DNA of 64,000 nucleotides from Hoeflea algicola (GCF_026619415.1 NZ_JAOVZR010000001.1:1178001-1242000); one strand, 5' to 3'. Positions 11,297-21,005 are shown, counted from the first letter of the stretch. Notes: a model not told the origin generated them from the letters alone. Program-made: numbers and translations.

Positions 11297-11395
11297 GTCT
11301 TCACTTATAGTGAGCGCCAGCTTGTCTTGTCATCCGCTGTGCATTATTTGAGAGGTAACGAAGCCTTCTGGCGCTCTCCGCGAAAGGATCCGACA

Positions 11396-11728
11396 ATGTC
11401 CGGCATCAATGAATTCATCGACAACGAAGTCAAGACCAATGACGTGGTGGTGTTCATGAAGGGCACCCCGCAATTTCCGCAGTGCGGCTTTTCAGGCCAG
11501 GTGGTGCAGATCCTCGACTATCTCGGCGTTGCCTACAAGGGCGTCAACGTGCTGGCCGACGACGCTCTGCGCAACGGCATCAAGGAATATTCCAATTGGC
11601 CGACCATCCCGCAGCTCTACGTCAAGGGCGAGTTTGTCGGCGGTTGCGACATCATTCGTGAGATGTTCCAATCGAGCGAGTTGCAGCAGCACCTCACCGA
11701 AAAGGGTGTGCCGGTCAAGGCTGCCTGA
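11396..11728 (+). CDS. grxD: Monothiol CGFS glutaredoxin, Grx4 family
   Basis: A 110-residue Grx4-type glutaredoxin with the CGFS active site (Cys30) in the [11 protein letters not shown] segment, the [19 protein letters not shown] glutathione/Fe-S binding region and a typical C-terminus. It assembles a glutathione-ligated [2Fe-2S] cluster that is passed to targets or shared with BolA. The ATG at 11396 follows AAAGGA. A strong terminator lies 40 bp downstream. Its distance from bolA is unusual (see findings). Confidence 0.96.
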   Translation: MSGINEFIDNEVKTNDVVVFMKGTPQFPQCGFSGQVVQILDYLGVAYKGVNVLADDALRNGIKEYSNWPTIPQLYVKGEFVGGCDIIREMFQSSELQQHLTEKGVPVKAA

Positions 11729-11765
11729 GGTATCTTGCCAAGGCATCGACAAGTCATTGAGTTTC

Positions 11766-11790
11766 AAGAGGCGGATTTTCCGCCTCTTTT
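11766..11790 (+). terminator. Rho-independent terminator after grxD
   Basis: A perfect 10-bp stem (AAGAGGCGGA at 11766-11775 with 11779-11788), a 3-nt loop and a T-rich end, just after the grxD stop. Confidence 0.85.
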
Positions 11791-11861
11791 CATTTCAAAT
11801 GCGAAAAATCCTGTAGCTTTGGCAAGCACGTGAGCGTGCCGACTGCGAAACGGAGACAATC

Positions 11862-12344
11862 ATGACCTGGAACATCTATCTCTCAGGAGAAATCCACAGC
11901 GACTGGCGCGAGCAGATCATGGCTGGCGCAACTGAAGCCGGATTGCCGGCCAGCTTCAGCGCCCCGGTCACCCACCACGAAGCGTCCGACGATGTCGGTG
12001 TCGCAATCCTAGGCGAAGAACCCGACAAGTTCTGGCATGACCACAAGGGCGCGCAAATCAATGCCATTCGCACCCGCACACTAATCGGCAAGGCCGATAT
12101 CGTGGTTGTCCGTTTCGGCGAGAAATACAAGCAGTGGAACGCCGCCTTCGACGCCGGCTACGCAGCCGCCCTTGGCAAGCCGCTGATCATCCTTCATCAG
12201 GACGAGCACGCCCACGCGCTCAAGGAAGTCGATGCCGCAGCGCTGGCCGTGGCCAGGACACCAGACCAGGTTGTCTCGATCCTGCGTTATGTGATTGACG
12301 ACGCTCTGCCCGGCTACACCGATACGGCCGATCCGGCCCAATGA
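11862..12344 (+). CDS. YtoQ family protein
   Basis: A 160-residue protein beginning MTWNIYLSGEIHSDWRE, the typical start of the YtoQ family, a Rossmann-like fold related to nucleoside deoxyribosyltransferases. Other visible markers are the SAPVTHHEASDDVG segment and the DIVVVRFGEKYKQWNAAFDAGYAAALGKPL region with conserved Glu/Asp and Lys. The biochemical role of the family is not established. CGGAGA precedes the ATG. It overlaps the next gene by 4 bp (ATGA), so the two form a translationally coupled pair. Confidence 0.85.
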   Translation: MTWNIYLSGEIHSDWREQIMAGATEAGLPASFSAPVTHHEASDDVGVAILGEEPDKFWHDHKGAQINAIRTRTLIGKADIVVVRFGEKYKQWNAAFDAGYAAALGKPLIILHQDEHAHALKEVDAAALAVARTPDQVVSILRYVIDDALPGYTDTADPAQ

Positions 12345-13054
12345 GCGACGCGCCTTACAATGGTTTCGGCGACAAGGCGCTGCCGTTCCTGAAGGCGCTC
12401 GGGTTCCATCAGGACCGCGCCTGGTTTCACGAAAATCGAGACCTGTTTGAACAACATCTCAACGAACCGCGCGGTCGCCTGATCGATGACCTCGCCGCCC
12501 GACTAGCGGCAGAGGAAATTCCGCTCACCTGTTCCCGCAAAACCTCGACCTTTCGCATCAACCGCGATGTCCGCTTCACCAAGGAGAAGCATCCCTACAA
12601 CACCCATGTCAGCGCGGTGATCACCCGCTCCGGCACCAAGAAAGATCAGGGACTGCTCTATTTCCATGTCTCGCCGGACGAATGCTTCCTGTCTGCCGGG
12701 TTCTACAATATGGAATCGGACGAGTTGCGGGCTTTCCGCGAAGCAATCGTCGCCCGCAAGGATCAGTTTGACGCGGCCATAAAACCGCTGACCGATCTCG
12801 GCTATGAATTCGACAATCAAAACAGTCTCAAGCGAACGCCGCGCGGTTTCGAACACATCACCGACCCGGCCCTGCTGCAGTTGCTTCGCCTGAGACATCT
12901 GACCTTGTCACATCGTTTCGCTGAAGACCGTCTCTGCGGCACCGCACTGCTCAACGACCTGCTCGAACTGGCCCGCGCCGCCCTGCCGTTTCTCAATTTC
13001 GGCTGGCGGGTGATCGATCCGGTTCGCGCCGCCCGCGACGAAAAGCTCCAGTAG
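12341..13054 (+). CDS. DUF2461 (TIGR02453) family protein
   Basis: A 237-residue protein of the DUF2461 family. It starts with a FLKALGFHQDRAWFHENRDLFE region followed by IDDLAARL, RKTSTFRINRDVRFTKEKHPYNTH and an FHVSPDECFLSAGFYNME segment, all family hallmarks. The function of the family is unknown. The start overlaps the ytoQ stop by ATGA, which implies coupled translation. Confidence 0.87.
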   Translation: MSDAPYNGFGDKALPFLKALGFHQDRAWFHENRDLFEQHLNEPRGRLIDDLAARLAAEEIPLTCSRKTSTFRINRDVRFTKEKHPYNTHVSAVITRSGTKKDQGLLYFHVSPDECFLSAGFYNMESDELRAFREAIVARKDQFDAAIKPLTDLGYEFDNQNSLKRTPRGFEHITDPALLQLLRLRHLTLSHRFAEDRLCGTALLNDLLELARAALPFLNFGWRVIDPVRAARDEKLQ

Positions 13055-13432
13055 CCGGTTATTTGCCTGGATTCGGGTCGCAATGCCGAACCTGCAGGCA
13101 TTTGCTGCAGTGCAAAGCCAGGCGCGAACCGATCCGGTTCGAACAGCATCAGTCCCGCAGCACCCCGATCCGCGTCGGTATCAAAACCGGCCACGGCGAG
13201 ATCGCCGTGCTCCGCCCGCGATAGAATCGTTCACCGCCAATAACGCAATTTCAGCGGCTTGCCGGATCAGCATAGTGCGGTTATGAGTGGCTTCGGCTTT
13301 TGGCCAGTTGGCCCAGCCCCCTGATCCCTCATACACCCCGGACCAGGCATCACGTTCCAGAAATTAAGTGTATCGGGGTTACCTGCCGTAACGAACAGCA
13401 GCGCTTGCGCAAGCTGTTCCCAAAGGATGGAT
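13055..13432. other. 378-bp gap with no confident gene
   Basis: No start codon with a ribosome site leads to a plausible protein on either strand. On the minus strand, bases ~13235 to ~13050 are open and read LAVAGFDTDADRGAAGLMLF and FEPDRFAPGFALQQMPAGSA with GC-rich third positions. This may be a remnant of a degraded gene. The distal half holds the leader of the MFS exporter gene, with AAAGGA at 13423-13428 as its ribosome site. Confidence 0.4.
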
Positions 13433-14686
13433 ATGTCGATGCACGGAAAAGCGGCGCCCACAGCGGCCCAGTCCACAACCATTGGCGGCATCGGCCGTGT
13501 GCAATTCATCGCCATCATCGCTTCGCTGATGGCGCTCAATGCGCTGGCGATCGATATTATGTTGCCGGCATTCCCCAACATCGCTTCGGGATTGGGCGTC
13601 GAAGACGCCAATCGGATACAGTTCGTGCTGCTATCCTACATCATCGGATTTGGCGGCGCACAATTGTTCTTTGGTCCGATTTCAGATCGGTATGGCCGTC
13701 GCATGCCATTGTTTATCGGTATTGGGCTTTATGCCGTCTGCGCCATTGCCGGGGCGATGGCGCCCAACTTCGAGTTCCTGCTGCTGGCGCGGCTGCTACA
13801 GGGAATCGGCGCCGCCGCCACCCGAGTCATCGCAATTTCGGTGGTTCGCGACACCCATTCCGGCCGCGCCATGGCTTCCACCATGTCGATGGTGATGATG
13901 GTCTTCATGGTCGTACCGGTGTTCGCGCCGATGATCGGCCAGGTGATCATTCTTGGCGGCGATTGGCACTTGATCTTCGTGTTCATGGCAGTAGTTTCGC
14001 TGTTGATCTGCGGATGGTCGATGCTGCGCCTGCCCGAGACGCTGAGCGACGAAAATCGCCGGCCGTTGACGTTGAAGAGCGTGGTGCAGGCATTTACCAC
14101 AGTGCTGACCAACCGCGTTTCGCTGTTTTACACGCTGGCAACCGCCTTCTATTTCGGGTCTCTGTTCGGCTTTCTCAACGTCGCCCAGCCGATCTATGTC
14201 GACCTCTACGGCCTGGGCGCCTACTTCCCGATAGCCTTTGCCGCCGTCGCCGTCGTCATGGCCGGCTCTTCTTTTGTCAATGCCAAACTGGTTGGCCGGT
14301 TCGGCCAGAGGCGGCTGTCGCACGGTGCGCTCTGCGGCTATTTTGCTCTGGCCATCGTGCTGGCCGGTCTGGCAGCATGGGGTCCGATTCCATTCTGGCT
14401 GTTCTTCGGAATTTCCATGCTGATGATGCCGCTGTTCGGTTTTGTCGGTTCCAACTTCAATTCGATCGCCATGGAGCCGCTCGGCGCGATTGCCGGCACC
14501 GCATCCTCGATCCTCGGCTTCGCTCAAACCGTCGGCGGCGGCGTGGTCGGCGCGCTGATTGGCCAAGCCTATGATGGCAGCGTGCTGCCGCTGGCAGTGG
14601 GCTATGTGCTGGTCTCGGCAATATCTTTGCTGATGGTTGTAATCGCCGAAAAGGGTCGGCTGTTCGGCGTCGGAGAACAGAACTAG
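13433..14686 (+). CDS. Bcr/CflA-type multidrug efflux MFS transporter
   Basis: A ~417-residue inner-membrane protein with 12 hydrophobic segments. The sequence LMALNALAIDIMLPAFPNIA in TM1 and the loop GPISDRYGRRMPL (motif A) are characteristic of the Bcr/CflA drug:H+ antiporter family, as is the RLLQGIGAAATRV motif in TM4. Substrates could be drugs or amino acids; nothing here decides. ATGs occur at 13427, 13433 and 13439; the AAAGG at 13422-13426 is too close to the first and well placed for the second, which I chose. Confidence 0.9.
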   Translation: MSMHGKAAPTAAQSTTIGGIGRVQFIAIIASLMALNALAIDIMLPAFPNIASGLGVEDANRIQFVLLSYIIGFGGAQLFFGPISDRYGRRMPLFIGIGLYAVCAIAGAMAPNFEFLLLARLLQGIGAAATRVIAISVVRDTHSGRAMASTMSMVMMVFMVVPVFAPMIGQVIILGGDWHLIFVFMAVVSLLICGWSMLRLPETLSDENRRPLTLKSVVQAFTTVLTNRVSLFYTLATAFYFGSLFGFLNVAQPIYVDLYGLGAYFPIAFAAVAVVMAGSSFVNAKLVGRFGQRRLSHGALCGYFALAIVLAGLAAWGPIPFWLFFGISMLMMPLFGFVGSNFNSIAMEPLGAIAGTASSILGFAQTVGGGVVGALIGQAYDGSVLPLAVGYVLVSAISLLMVVIAEKGRLFGVGEQN

Positions 14687-14891
14687 TTCCAAACCGGAAA
14701 CCGGACCAGCTCAGGCCGCTTAATGCGCCCTCGCCGCACAAAGTGGCCTGGCGCAGCGCATTGCTGCGGTCTGGCTATTTCTTCTGCCCGATTGCCTCTA
14801 GCGAGATTGCTCACCCACTGCATGATTTCGCATGCCGCCACACTGACCAGCATCAGCACCAGTCCATCCAGATCGGCAGAGGCTAATTTCG

Positions 14892-15818
14892 CTATTTCGG
14901 GGTCTTTTTGGGATCCAACGCCAGCGCCGCAAAATCAAACAGCGAGCGGTCGAGCAAATGCGAGGGCCGGGTATTGGCGAGCGCCCGGATCATTGAATCC
15001 TTGCGCCCCGGCATCCGCCTTTCGATCTCGGAGATCATCTCCTTCATGGCGTTGCGCTGCAGCCCGTCCTGCGATCCGCACAGATCACAGGGGATAATCG
15101 GAAACTTCATCGCTTCTGAAAACCGCGTCAGATCCTCTTCGGCGCAATAGGCCAGCGGCCTGAGCACCATCACGTCGCCCTCGTCATTGATCAGCTTCGG
15201 TGGCATCGCAGCCAACCGTCCGCCATGGAAGAAGTTGAGAAAGAATGTCTCCAGAATATCGTCGCGGTGATGACCCAGCACCAGCGCCTCACAGCCCTCC
15301 TCGCGGGCAATCCGGTAGAGATGACCGCGCCGCAACCGCGAGCACAGCGAGCAATAGGTCGCCCCCGTCTTGATCTTATCCGTCACCACCGAATAGGTGT
15401 CGCGGTACTCGATCCGGTGCGGCACCCCATGGGTGGTGAGATAATCGGGCAGGATGTGCTTGGGAAAGTTAGGCTGCCCCTGATCAAGATTGCAGGCAAT
15501 CAGGTCGACCGGCAGCATGCCACGCCACTTCAGATCCATCAGCAGCGCCAACAGCCCGTAGGAATCCTTGCCGCCCGACAGCGCCACCAGCCAGCGCGGA
15601 TTGTCAGCACCAGCTTCCGGCGGCGGGGCCACCATGGCAAAATCCTCGATCGCCTGCCGGACATTGCGGATCAGCCGCTTGCGCAGCTTGTTGTGCGACA
15701 CGCTCGACGGCGCGCCGGCAAACATTGACGGTCCACCCGTCCCCAGCCCCTCTGCAGGGGCTGCCGCGAGATCAGCTATGGCCTCAGGGGCCTCGGCATT
15801 CATGGTCATGTCGCTCAT
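14892..15818 (-). CDS. ttcA: tRNA 2-thiocytidine(32) synthetase TtcA
   Basis: A 308-residue PP-loop ATPase that thiolates C32 of some tRNAs with an Fe-S cluster. The ATP motif SGGKDS is at 81-86; the paired cysteines CSLC (156, 159) and CDLC (244, 247) include the cluster ligands typical of TtcA. The frame is open back to 15995, but the ATG at 15818 ([10 protein letters not shown]) gives the usual start; residues 1-40 are a low-complexity Ala/Gly-rich extension. It lies 31 bp downstream of glsA on the same strand and may be co-transcribed. Confidence 0.92.
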   Translation of the reverse strand: MSDMTMNAEAPEAIADLAAAPAEGLGTGGPSMFAGAPSSVSHNKLRKRLIRNVRQAIEDFAMVAPPPEAGADNPRWLVALSGGKDSYGLLALLMDLKWRGMLPVDLIACNLDQGQPNFPKHILPDYLTTHGVPHRIEYRDTYSVVTDKIKTGATYCSLCSRLRRGHLYRIAREEGCEALVLGHHRDDILETFFLNFFHGGRLAAMPPKLINDEGDVMVLRPLAYCAEEDLTRFSEAMKFPIIPCDLCGSQDGLQRNAMKEMISEIERRMPGRKDSMIRALANTRPSHLLDRSLFDFAALALDPKKTPK

Positions 15819-15849
15819 ATGGTGGGGATGATGGCTTTGCGTGGCCCCG

Positions 15850-16779
15850 TCAAGCCCCGAATACTGACCAGCCCATCCGCTTGGCCAGTTGTTCAAGCGC
15901 TGCACTGCCAAGTTTGGAATTGCCGACATGATCAAGGCCGGGCGACCAGGCGGCGATCGAGGCCTTTCCCGGGGCGATCGCCAGGATGCCACCACCGACG
16001 CCGCTCTTGCCGGGCAGGCCGACGCGAAAGGCGAATTCGCCCGATCCGTCGTAATGCCCGCACATCAGCATGATGGCATTGATTCGTCGCGCCCGCTGCG
16101 GCGAGACAACTTGCGCGCCCGTCACCGGATCACGGCCCTGATTTGCCAGAAACAGGCCCGCGCGCGCCAGTTGCTGGCAATTCATGACGATGGCGCATTG
16201 ATGGAAATAGACGCCCAGAACATGATCAACCGGATGATCGATATTGCCGAAGGCGCGCATGAAATGTGCCAGCGACGCGTTGCGGTCACCATGCGCCGTC
16301 TCCGAGCGCGCCACATGCTCGTCAATCAGGATCGAATCATCATCAGCCAGATGGCGGATGAACTGGATGATCTCGCCGATCGCTTCTTTCGGCTCATGGC
16401 CGGCCATGATCAGATCGACCACCGCAATGGCGCCGGCATTGATGAAGGGATTGCGCGGCCGGCCTTTTTCCTGCTCGAGTTGCACGATCGAATTGAACGG
16501 ATTGCCAGACGGCTCGCGCCCGACACTGCTCCAGACCGCGTCGCCGAGTTTGCCCAGCGCCAGCGCCAGCGTGAACACTTTCGACACGCTCTGAATGGAG
16601 AACCCGGTACCTGCGTCACCTGCAGACAGCACGCGTCCGTCAGGCAGTGCTACGGCGATGCCGAATTGCTCGGGGTCAACCTTGGCGAGTTCTGGAATAT
16701 ATTGGGCCACCGTCCCCCGGTCCGCCGAACAGGCCATCTCCTGGGCTATCTCGTCGAGAACCTCTTGCAAGTCGGTCAT
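15850..16779 (-). CDS. glsA: Glutaminase A (L-glutamine amidohydrolase)
   Basis: A 309-residue serine-dependent beta-lactamase-like glutaminase that converts glutamine to glutamate and ammonia. The Ser-x-x-Lys catalytic motif is at Ser64-Lys67 in SIQSVSK, and the downstream family blocks are present ([31 protein letters not shown] and the Gly-rich [11 protein letters not shown]). GGGAG precedes the ATG. Length is standard. The gene lies after the rpsD terminator and before ttcA. Confidence 0.95.
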   Translation of the reverse strand: MTDLQEVLDEIAQEMACSADRGTVAQYIPELAKVDPEQFGIAVALPDGRVLSAGDAGTGFSIQSVSKVFTLALALGKLGDAVWSSVGREPSGNPFNSIVQLEQEKGRPRNPFINAGAIAVVDLIMAGHEPKEAIGEIIQFIRHLADDDSILIDEHVARSETAHGDRNASLAHFMRAFGNIDHPVDHVLGVYFHQCAIVMNCQQLARAGLFLANQGRDPVTGAQVVSPQRARRINAIMLMCGHYDGSGEFAFRVGLPGKSGVGGGILAIAPGKASIAAWSPGLDHVGNSKLGSAALEQLAKRMGWSVFGA

Positions 16780-16821
16780 GCCCTGTCTCCCGGCGCATCA
16801 ACAGCGATGATTGGCGCAGAT

Positions 16822-16850
16822 ACAAAAAGGCCGCCCCGAAAGGCGGCCTC
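16822..16850 (-). terminator. Rho-independent terminator of rpsD
   Basis: A perfect 7-bp GC stem (GGCCGCC at 16829-16835 with 16842-16848), loop CCGAAA, and on the minus strand a run of U encoded by AAAAA at 16824-16828. It lies 29 bp after the rpsD stop. Confidence 0.85.
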
Positions 16851-16876
16851 GATCTGACGTGATCCTGAAACAGGGA

Positions 16877-17494
16877 TCAGCGTGAATAGAATTCGACGAC
16901 CAGGTTCGGTTCCATCACTACGGCGTAAGGAACGTCGGCCAGCGTCGGTACGCGGACAAAGGTGGCCGACATCTTGTGATGATCGACTTCAATGTATTCC
17001 GGCACGTCGCGCTCGGCCAGCTGTGCCGATTCGAGCACGATGGCGAGCTGCTTGGACTTTTCCTTGACCGCAATGACATCGCCCGGCTTGCAACGGTAGG
17101 AACCGATGTTGACCCGGGTACCGTTGACCGTGATGTGGCCGTGGTTGACGAACTGGCGTGCGGCAAAAATCGTCGGCACGAACTTGGCGCGGTAGACGAC
17201 GGCGTCGAGACGCTGCTCCAGCAGGCCGATCAGGTTTTCAGGCGTATCGCCCTTCATCCGGTTGGCTTCGTCGTAAATCTTGCGGAACTGCTTTTCCGAA
17301 ACGTCGCCGTAGTAGCCCTTCAGCTTCTGCTTGGCGCGCAGCTGCACGCCGAAGTCGGAAAGCTTGCTCTTGCGGCGCTGACCGTGCTGGCCGGGGCCAT
17401 ATTCGCGACGGTTGACCGGGGACTTCGGACGACCCCAGATGTTCTCGCCCATACGGCGATCTAGTTTGTATTTTGACGATTCGCGCTTGCTCAT
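16877..17494 (-). CDS. rpsD: 30S ribosomal protein S4
   Basis: A 205-residue ribosomal protein S4, a primary 16S rRNA binder. The start [23 protein letters not shown] is the alphaproteobacterial form. The S4 RNA-binding domain is at about 94-160 ([25 protein letters not shown]). The frame is open back to 17617, but the ATG at 17494 is the standard start, preceded by AAAGGAAAT. It is transcribed alone, with a promoter 170 bp upstream and its own terminator. Confidence 0.97.
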   Translation of the reverse strand: MSKRESSKYKLDRRMGENIWGRPKSPVNRREYGPGQHGQRRKSKLSDFGVQLRAKQKLKGYYGDVSEKQFRKIYDEANRMKGDTPENLIGLLEQRLDAVVYRAKFVPTIFAARQFVNHGHITVNGTRVNIGSYRCKPGDVIAVKEKSKQLAIVLESAQLAERDVPEYIEVDHHKMSATFVRVPTLADVPYAVVMEPNLVVEFYSR

Positions 17495-17667
17495 CGCATT
17501 TCCTTTCAAACGGTTGCACCAGTTTGCACTCAAACTGGCTGAAGGAAACGCGCCCTCCTCTGGCCCCCATATTGAAGACCTGACAGGATGGTTCACGCAC
17601 GCTTTGTGACAAACCATCCACGGGACACGTAAGAAAACGCGGAAAAAAACTCTCCCGCGCTGCCGGG

Positions 17668-17696
17668 TCTCTAGGCCATCCGGCGCAGGCTGTCAA
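17668..17696 (-). promoter_or_regulatory. Sigma70-type promoter of rpsD
   Basis: On the minus strand TTGACA (17691-17696) and TAGAGA (17668-17673) are separated by exactly 17 nt. The -35 hexamer is a perfect consensus. The transcript would have a ~165-nt leader before rpsD; no known regulatory fold was recognised in it. Confidence 0.65.
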
Positions 17697-17738
17697 CGCT
17701 GGCGATAGCCCTGCAACACAGATGCAAGCCTACAGAAC

Positions 17739-19241
17739 TCACTCCGCCGCCTCCGCGCCTTCTGCGGGTTCGGGTGCATCGGCAGCCCCCGGTGCGGTTT
17801 CGGCTTGCAGGTCGGGAATGCCGACGATGCGTTTGCCGGAAAAATCCGCATGAACAATGAGCAGCCCCTGCTCTTCAAAATAGCCCAGGAGCCGTCGCGC
17901 CCGCCGTGCCGAGTGGGTTCCGTAAGCGCGGGCAATGCGCGCGTCCGACGGGCAGGCCTCCCCCTTGATCGCGGCATTGGCGAGCATCAGGAACACGCCC
18001 TGCAGATCCTCAGAGACATTGCCCGAGAGCGACAGCGCCGTGGCCCAGGCCTCGGTCGCCGCAGTCTCGGCGTCCACACCGGAGCGGGAGATGGCAACCC
18101 GGCGGCGGAATTCACCCAGCGGCATCGGCGGCCCGGCGACCCGTGCCATCCGCGCCCGTACCAGGAAATCCTGATAGAGCGCTGCATCGGTGCGGTAGCC
18201 CGATTGTGGATCAGCAAGAATCTCACCGAGCACATTGGCGAGCCGCTCTGCGCGCTCCTCTTCTGCCATCGCCGGCGCTTCCGGCGCATTGGCGGGTTTG
18301 GCCAGCGGCGCATCGGTGAGCGGCGTGGCGCGTGACAGTTCAGCCAGAATATCAGTTGTCGGTCGCGGCGTCGGACGCGTGCGCCGGGGGCCCACTTGGG
18401 TAAGTTCCTCCAGGTCGGGGGTGAAGATCAGATCTTCGACATCTTCGACCACTTCCGGCATCGGCATCAGCTTAGGGCTCGATGAGCGAGCTTGGGTTTC
18501 CACCTCGCCGATTGAGATCGGCAACGGCCGCCGTGACAGCGCGGGCCCGAGACCGACGAAATTGCCACGCTGGAGATCCCGGAACATTTCGGCCTGACGC
18601 CGGTCCATGCCCAACAGATCGGCGGCCCGCGCCATGTCGATGTCGAGAAAGGTACGGCCCATCAGGAAATTCGAGGCTTCCGCCGCCACGTTCTTGGCGA
18701 GTTTCGCCAGTCGCTGCGTGGCGATAACGCCAGCCAGACCACGCTTGCGGCCGCGGCACATCAGATTGGTCATGGCGCCGAGCGACATTTTTCGCGCGTC
18801 TTCGGAAACGTCCCCGCCGACTGCGGGTGCAAACATCTGCGCCTCGTCGACCACCACCAGCACCGGATACCAGAATTCATGGTCAGCATCGAACATGGCA
18901 TTGAGAAACACCGCGGCGGCGCGCATCTGCTGCTCTACTTCTAGCTCGTCGAGCGACAGCACGCAGGAGACCCGGTGCCGCCTGATGCGGCTGGCGATAC
19001 CTACGAGTTCCGCCTCGCTGCGCTCGCCATCGACCACCAGATGTCCGTATTTTTCCGACAGGGTGACGAAATCGCCCTCGGGATCGATGATCACCTGCTG
19101 TACCCATTGCGCAGACTGCTCCAGGAGCCGTCGAAGCAGATGTGACTTGCCGGAACCGGAATTGCCCTGCACCAGAAGACGGGTCGCCAGCAACTCCTCG
19201 ATATCGAGCCTGGCCGGCTGTCCGCCGCTCAGGGTCCCCAT
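17739..19241 (-). CDS. HerA-like DUF87 ATPase (helicase HerA-type P-loop protein)
   Basis: A 500-residue P-loop ATPase of the HerA/DUF87 class. Walker A GNSGSGKS is at 26-33, IIDPEGD follows, Walker B is VLVVVDEAQMF, and CRGRKRGLAGVIATQRLAKL resembles the sensor/arginine-finger region. HerA proteins are hexameric DNA translocases that often partner NurA nuclease; no NurA is seen here. The C-terminal ~200 residues (Ala/Pro/Glu-rich, with RIARAYGTHSARRARRLLG) are not recognised. The frame is open to 19430, but the first 63 residues look non-coding, so the ATG at 19241 is preferred. Confidence 0.75.
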   Translation of the reverse strand: MGTLSGGQPARLDIEELLATRLLVQGNSGSGKSHLLRRLLEQSAQWVQQVIIDPEGDFVTLSEKYGHLVVDGERSEAELVGIASRIRRHRVSCVLSLDELEVEQQMRAAAVFLNAMFDADHEFWYPVLVVVDEAQMFAPAVGGDVSEDARKMSLGAMTNLMCRGRKRGLAGVIATQRLAKLAKNVAAEASNFLMGRTFLDIDMARAADLLGMDRRQAEMFRDLQRGNFVGLGPALSRRPLPISIGEVETQARSSSPKLMPMPEVVEDVEDLIFTPDLEELTQVGPRRTRPTPRPTTDILAELSRATPLTDAPLAKPANAPEAPAMAEEERAERLANVLGEILADPQSGYRTDAALYQDFLVRARMARVAGPPMPLGEFRRRVAISRSGVDAETAATEAWATALSLSGNVSEDLQGVFLMLANAAIKGEACPSDARIARAYGTHSARRARRLLGYFEEQGLLIVHADFSGKRIVGIPDLQAETAPGAADAPEPAEGAEAAE

Positions 19242-19429
19242 GTCAATTCCGACCTGCACCTTTGCTTTACCCCGTAAATTTCCACGCACGACAAACCGAT
19301 TCCCGAAACAATCGGCCACCGCATCCCCTACCAGATATTCGCAGCTGCGCCCGCAGTGATCTGGAAAATTCACAGAAATTCGGTGCCACCCGCCCCCTGC
19401 CAGTGGAACATCGGGGAAACCAGCTGCCA

Positions 19430-19666
19430 TCAGCGCAGCCAGCGCCGTGCCTGCTCTCGGGCTTGCGCGCGGGTGACGCCAATGTCGCGCAGCATGTGCT
19501 CTTCAAGTTCACCCAGATGACGGCGCTGGCGTCGCCGTTCAAACCAGTTGGCCACCGCGCACCAGGCCGATCCCGCTGCGCGGCAAGCTCTGGCGGTCAA
19601 CCGCGTCATCCGCAAATCGGCCCCGCCAATTGCATATCCGATATGAAAACCTGTCTTGCCGTTCAT
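19430..19666 (-). CDS. DUF1127 small Arg-rich protein
   Basis: A 78-residue protein whose C-terminal half is a DUF1127 motif: ERRRQRRHLGELEEHMLRDI followed by GVTRAQAREQARRWLR. Alphaproteobacteria carry many such small Arg-rich proteins; some rhizobial ones bind RNA or influence sRNA turnover and phosphate or stress responses. The N-terminal 40 residues are Ala/Arg/Cys-rich and not diagnostic. The start at 19666 is uncertain; an ATG about 19 codons later would give a more usual ~59-residue product. Confidence 0.7.
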   Translation of the reverse strand: MNGKTGFHIGYAIGGADLRMTRLTARACRAAGSAWCAVANWFERRRQRRHLGELEEHMLRDIGVTRAQAREQARRWLR

Positions 19667-19782
19667 GGCCGTACTCCTGTTTACCGGAGCTGCGTTCTAG
19701 CCTTGATCATCGGCCTGACACTTCGTCCGCGGCCGAAGCGTTTGGAGATGACGCTGACGCATGCCTGCGTTAAACTCTGCCC

Positions 19783-20505
19783 ATGAACAATCAGGCAACT
19801 GCCATCACCATTTCCGCGGTCGCCGCATTGATCGGCGACGTCGCCCGGACAAACATCCTGACGGCGCTGATGAGCGGCAAGGCATTGACGGCGGGCGAGC
19901 TTGCACGTGCCGCCGGTGTCAGCGCGCCCACCACCAGCGGTCATCTCGCCAAGCTGATCGACGGTGCGCTTGTCAGCGTCGAAGAACAGGGGCGCCATCG
20001 CTACTACCGGCTCGCTTCGGCCTCCGTTGCCGTGGCGTTTGAAGGCCTGTCCGATCTCGCCGCCGTCGGCCCGAAGCATCACCAGCCGACAGGTCCGAAA
20101 GATCAGGCGATGCGCCAGGCCCGCACCTGCTACGATCACATGGCCGGCCGCCTCGCCGTGGCGCTGACCGAATCGCTTGTTGCGCGCGGCCTAATCGTGA
20201 TCGAAGACCGCGCTGGCCTGATAACCGATGAAGGTCGACAGTTCTTTTGCGGTTTCGGAATTGATCTTGATCCGAAGCCCGGATCCGCCCGACCTTTGTG
20301 TCGCACATGCCTGGACTGGAGCGAGCGACGCATGCATCTGGGTGGCAGGCTTGGTGCGCAGCTTCTGGCGCAGTCGCTAAGACGTCACTGGGTGCGTCCA
20401 GTCAAGGATACCCGGATACTGACGATCACCCGTGATGGCGAACGCGGGTTTCAAGAATTATTCGGAATACCGGTTGAGGTATTGATGATTCAACGCAACG
20501 CATAA
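19783..20505 (+). CDS. ArsR-family winged-helix transcriptional regulator
   Basis: A 240-residue regulator. The N-terminal ArsR-type HTH is seen (IGDVARTNILTALMSGKALT, then AGELARAAGVSAPTTSGHLA at about 35-60, followed by RHRYYRLA of the wing). The C-terminal part carries CRTCLDWSERRMHLGGRLGA, a motif of the long ArsR subfamily that often flanks transporter or stress genes. It has no metal-binding Cys pattern of the classic CxxC kind in the HTH. It converges on and overlaps the GNAT gene by 16 bp. Confidence 0.85.
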   Translation: MNNQATAITISAVAALIGDVARTNILTALMSGKALTAGELARAAGVSAPTTSGHLAKLIDGALVSVEEQGRHRYYRLASASVAVAFEGLSDLAAVGPKHHQPTGPKDQAMRQARTCYDHMAGRLAVALTESLVARGLIVIEDRAGLITDEGRQFFCGFGIDLDPKPGSARPLCRTCLDWSERRMHLGGRLGAQLLAQSLRRHWVRPVKDTRILTITRDGERGFQELFGIPVEVLMIQRNA

Positions 20506-21005
20506 CGCCTGGATACGCGATTCACCCGAGTTCCATCGCTTAAGGCAACGCCGGTCACAACGCTGTAATCGATAAATCCGAGTTTGGCATAATAGGCCAT
20601 CCCGCCTGCATTGTCGGCGCGGATGGTGGCGTTGATCATCGTGAACCCTGCATTGCGGGCATAATCGCGCGTCACCGGAAACAGCGCGGATCCGACGCCA
20701 GGAACCCGAGGCCTGCGAGTGAATGTCGCAACATCTATCCAGCCATCCGGCAAGCGGCTGCATTTCTCCAGCGCTTGAAAGCCGGCAATAGAAAGATCCG
20801 GCATCACCGCAACGTGGCAGCCAACGCAGTCCGGTCCCGACAGGAACCAGTGCTTGAATTCAGCTTCTGTCAGCGGCTCCTCGATTGCCGTCGTACCACC
20901 AGCGTCAATAACCTGATTGAGCAATTCCACCAATTCACGGACATCGCCCGTCTGGGCCTGACGGATGATCAAGGACGCAGAAATGGGCGACGTTGGTCCG
21001 GGCAC
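20490..21005 (-). CDS. GNAT family N-acetyltransferase
   Basis: A 171-residue acetyl-CoA-dependent N-acetyltransferase fold. The N-terminal strand SASLIIRQAQTGDVRELVEL, the region RRPRVPGVGSALFPVTRDYA (acetyl-CoA pyrophosphate loop R-x-x-G-x-G/A-like) and FTMINATIRADNAGGMAYYAKLGF (C-terminal strand and helix) are typical. The substrate is unknown. It lies 11 bp downstream of murI on the same strand and is likely the last gene of a trmJ-murI-GNAT operon. Confidence 0.8.
   Translation of the reverse strand: MPGPTSPISASLIIRQAQTGDVRELVELLNQVIDAGGTTAIEEPLTEAEFKHWFLSGPDCVGCHVAVMPDLSIAGFQALEKCSRLPDGWIDVATFTRRPRVPGVGSALFPVTRDYARNAGFTMINATIRADNAGGMAYYAKLGFIDYSVVTGVALSDGTRVNRVSRRYALR

Noticed and set aside
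13083..13286. 67-codon plus-strand ORF in the 13-kb gap
   Set aside because: Composition is Arg/Pro/Ala-rich as expected for random GC-rich frames, with no upstream ribosome site.
14689..14880. Small minus-strand ORF after ttcA (about 56 codons from an ATG)
   Set aside because: Open and modest in codon pattern, but no ribosome site or family; not enough to call.
17739..19430. Longer 563-codon start for the HerA-like ATPase
   Set aside because: The extra 63 residues have non-coding-like composition; the ATG at 19241 gives a cleaner start close to Walker A.
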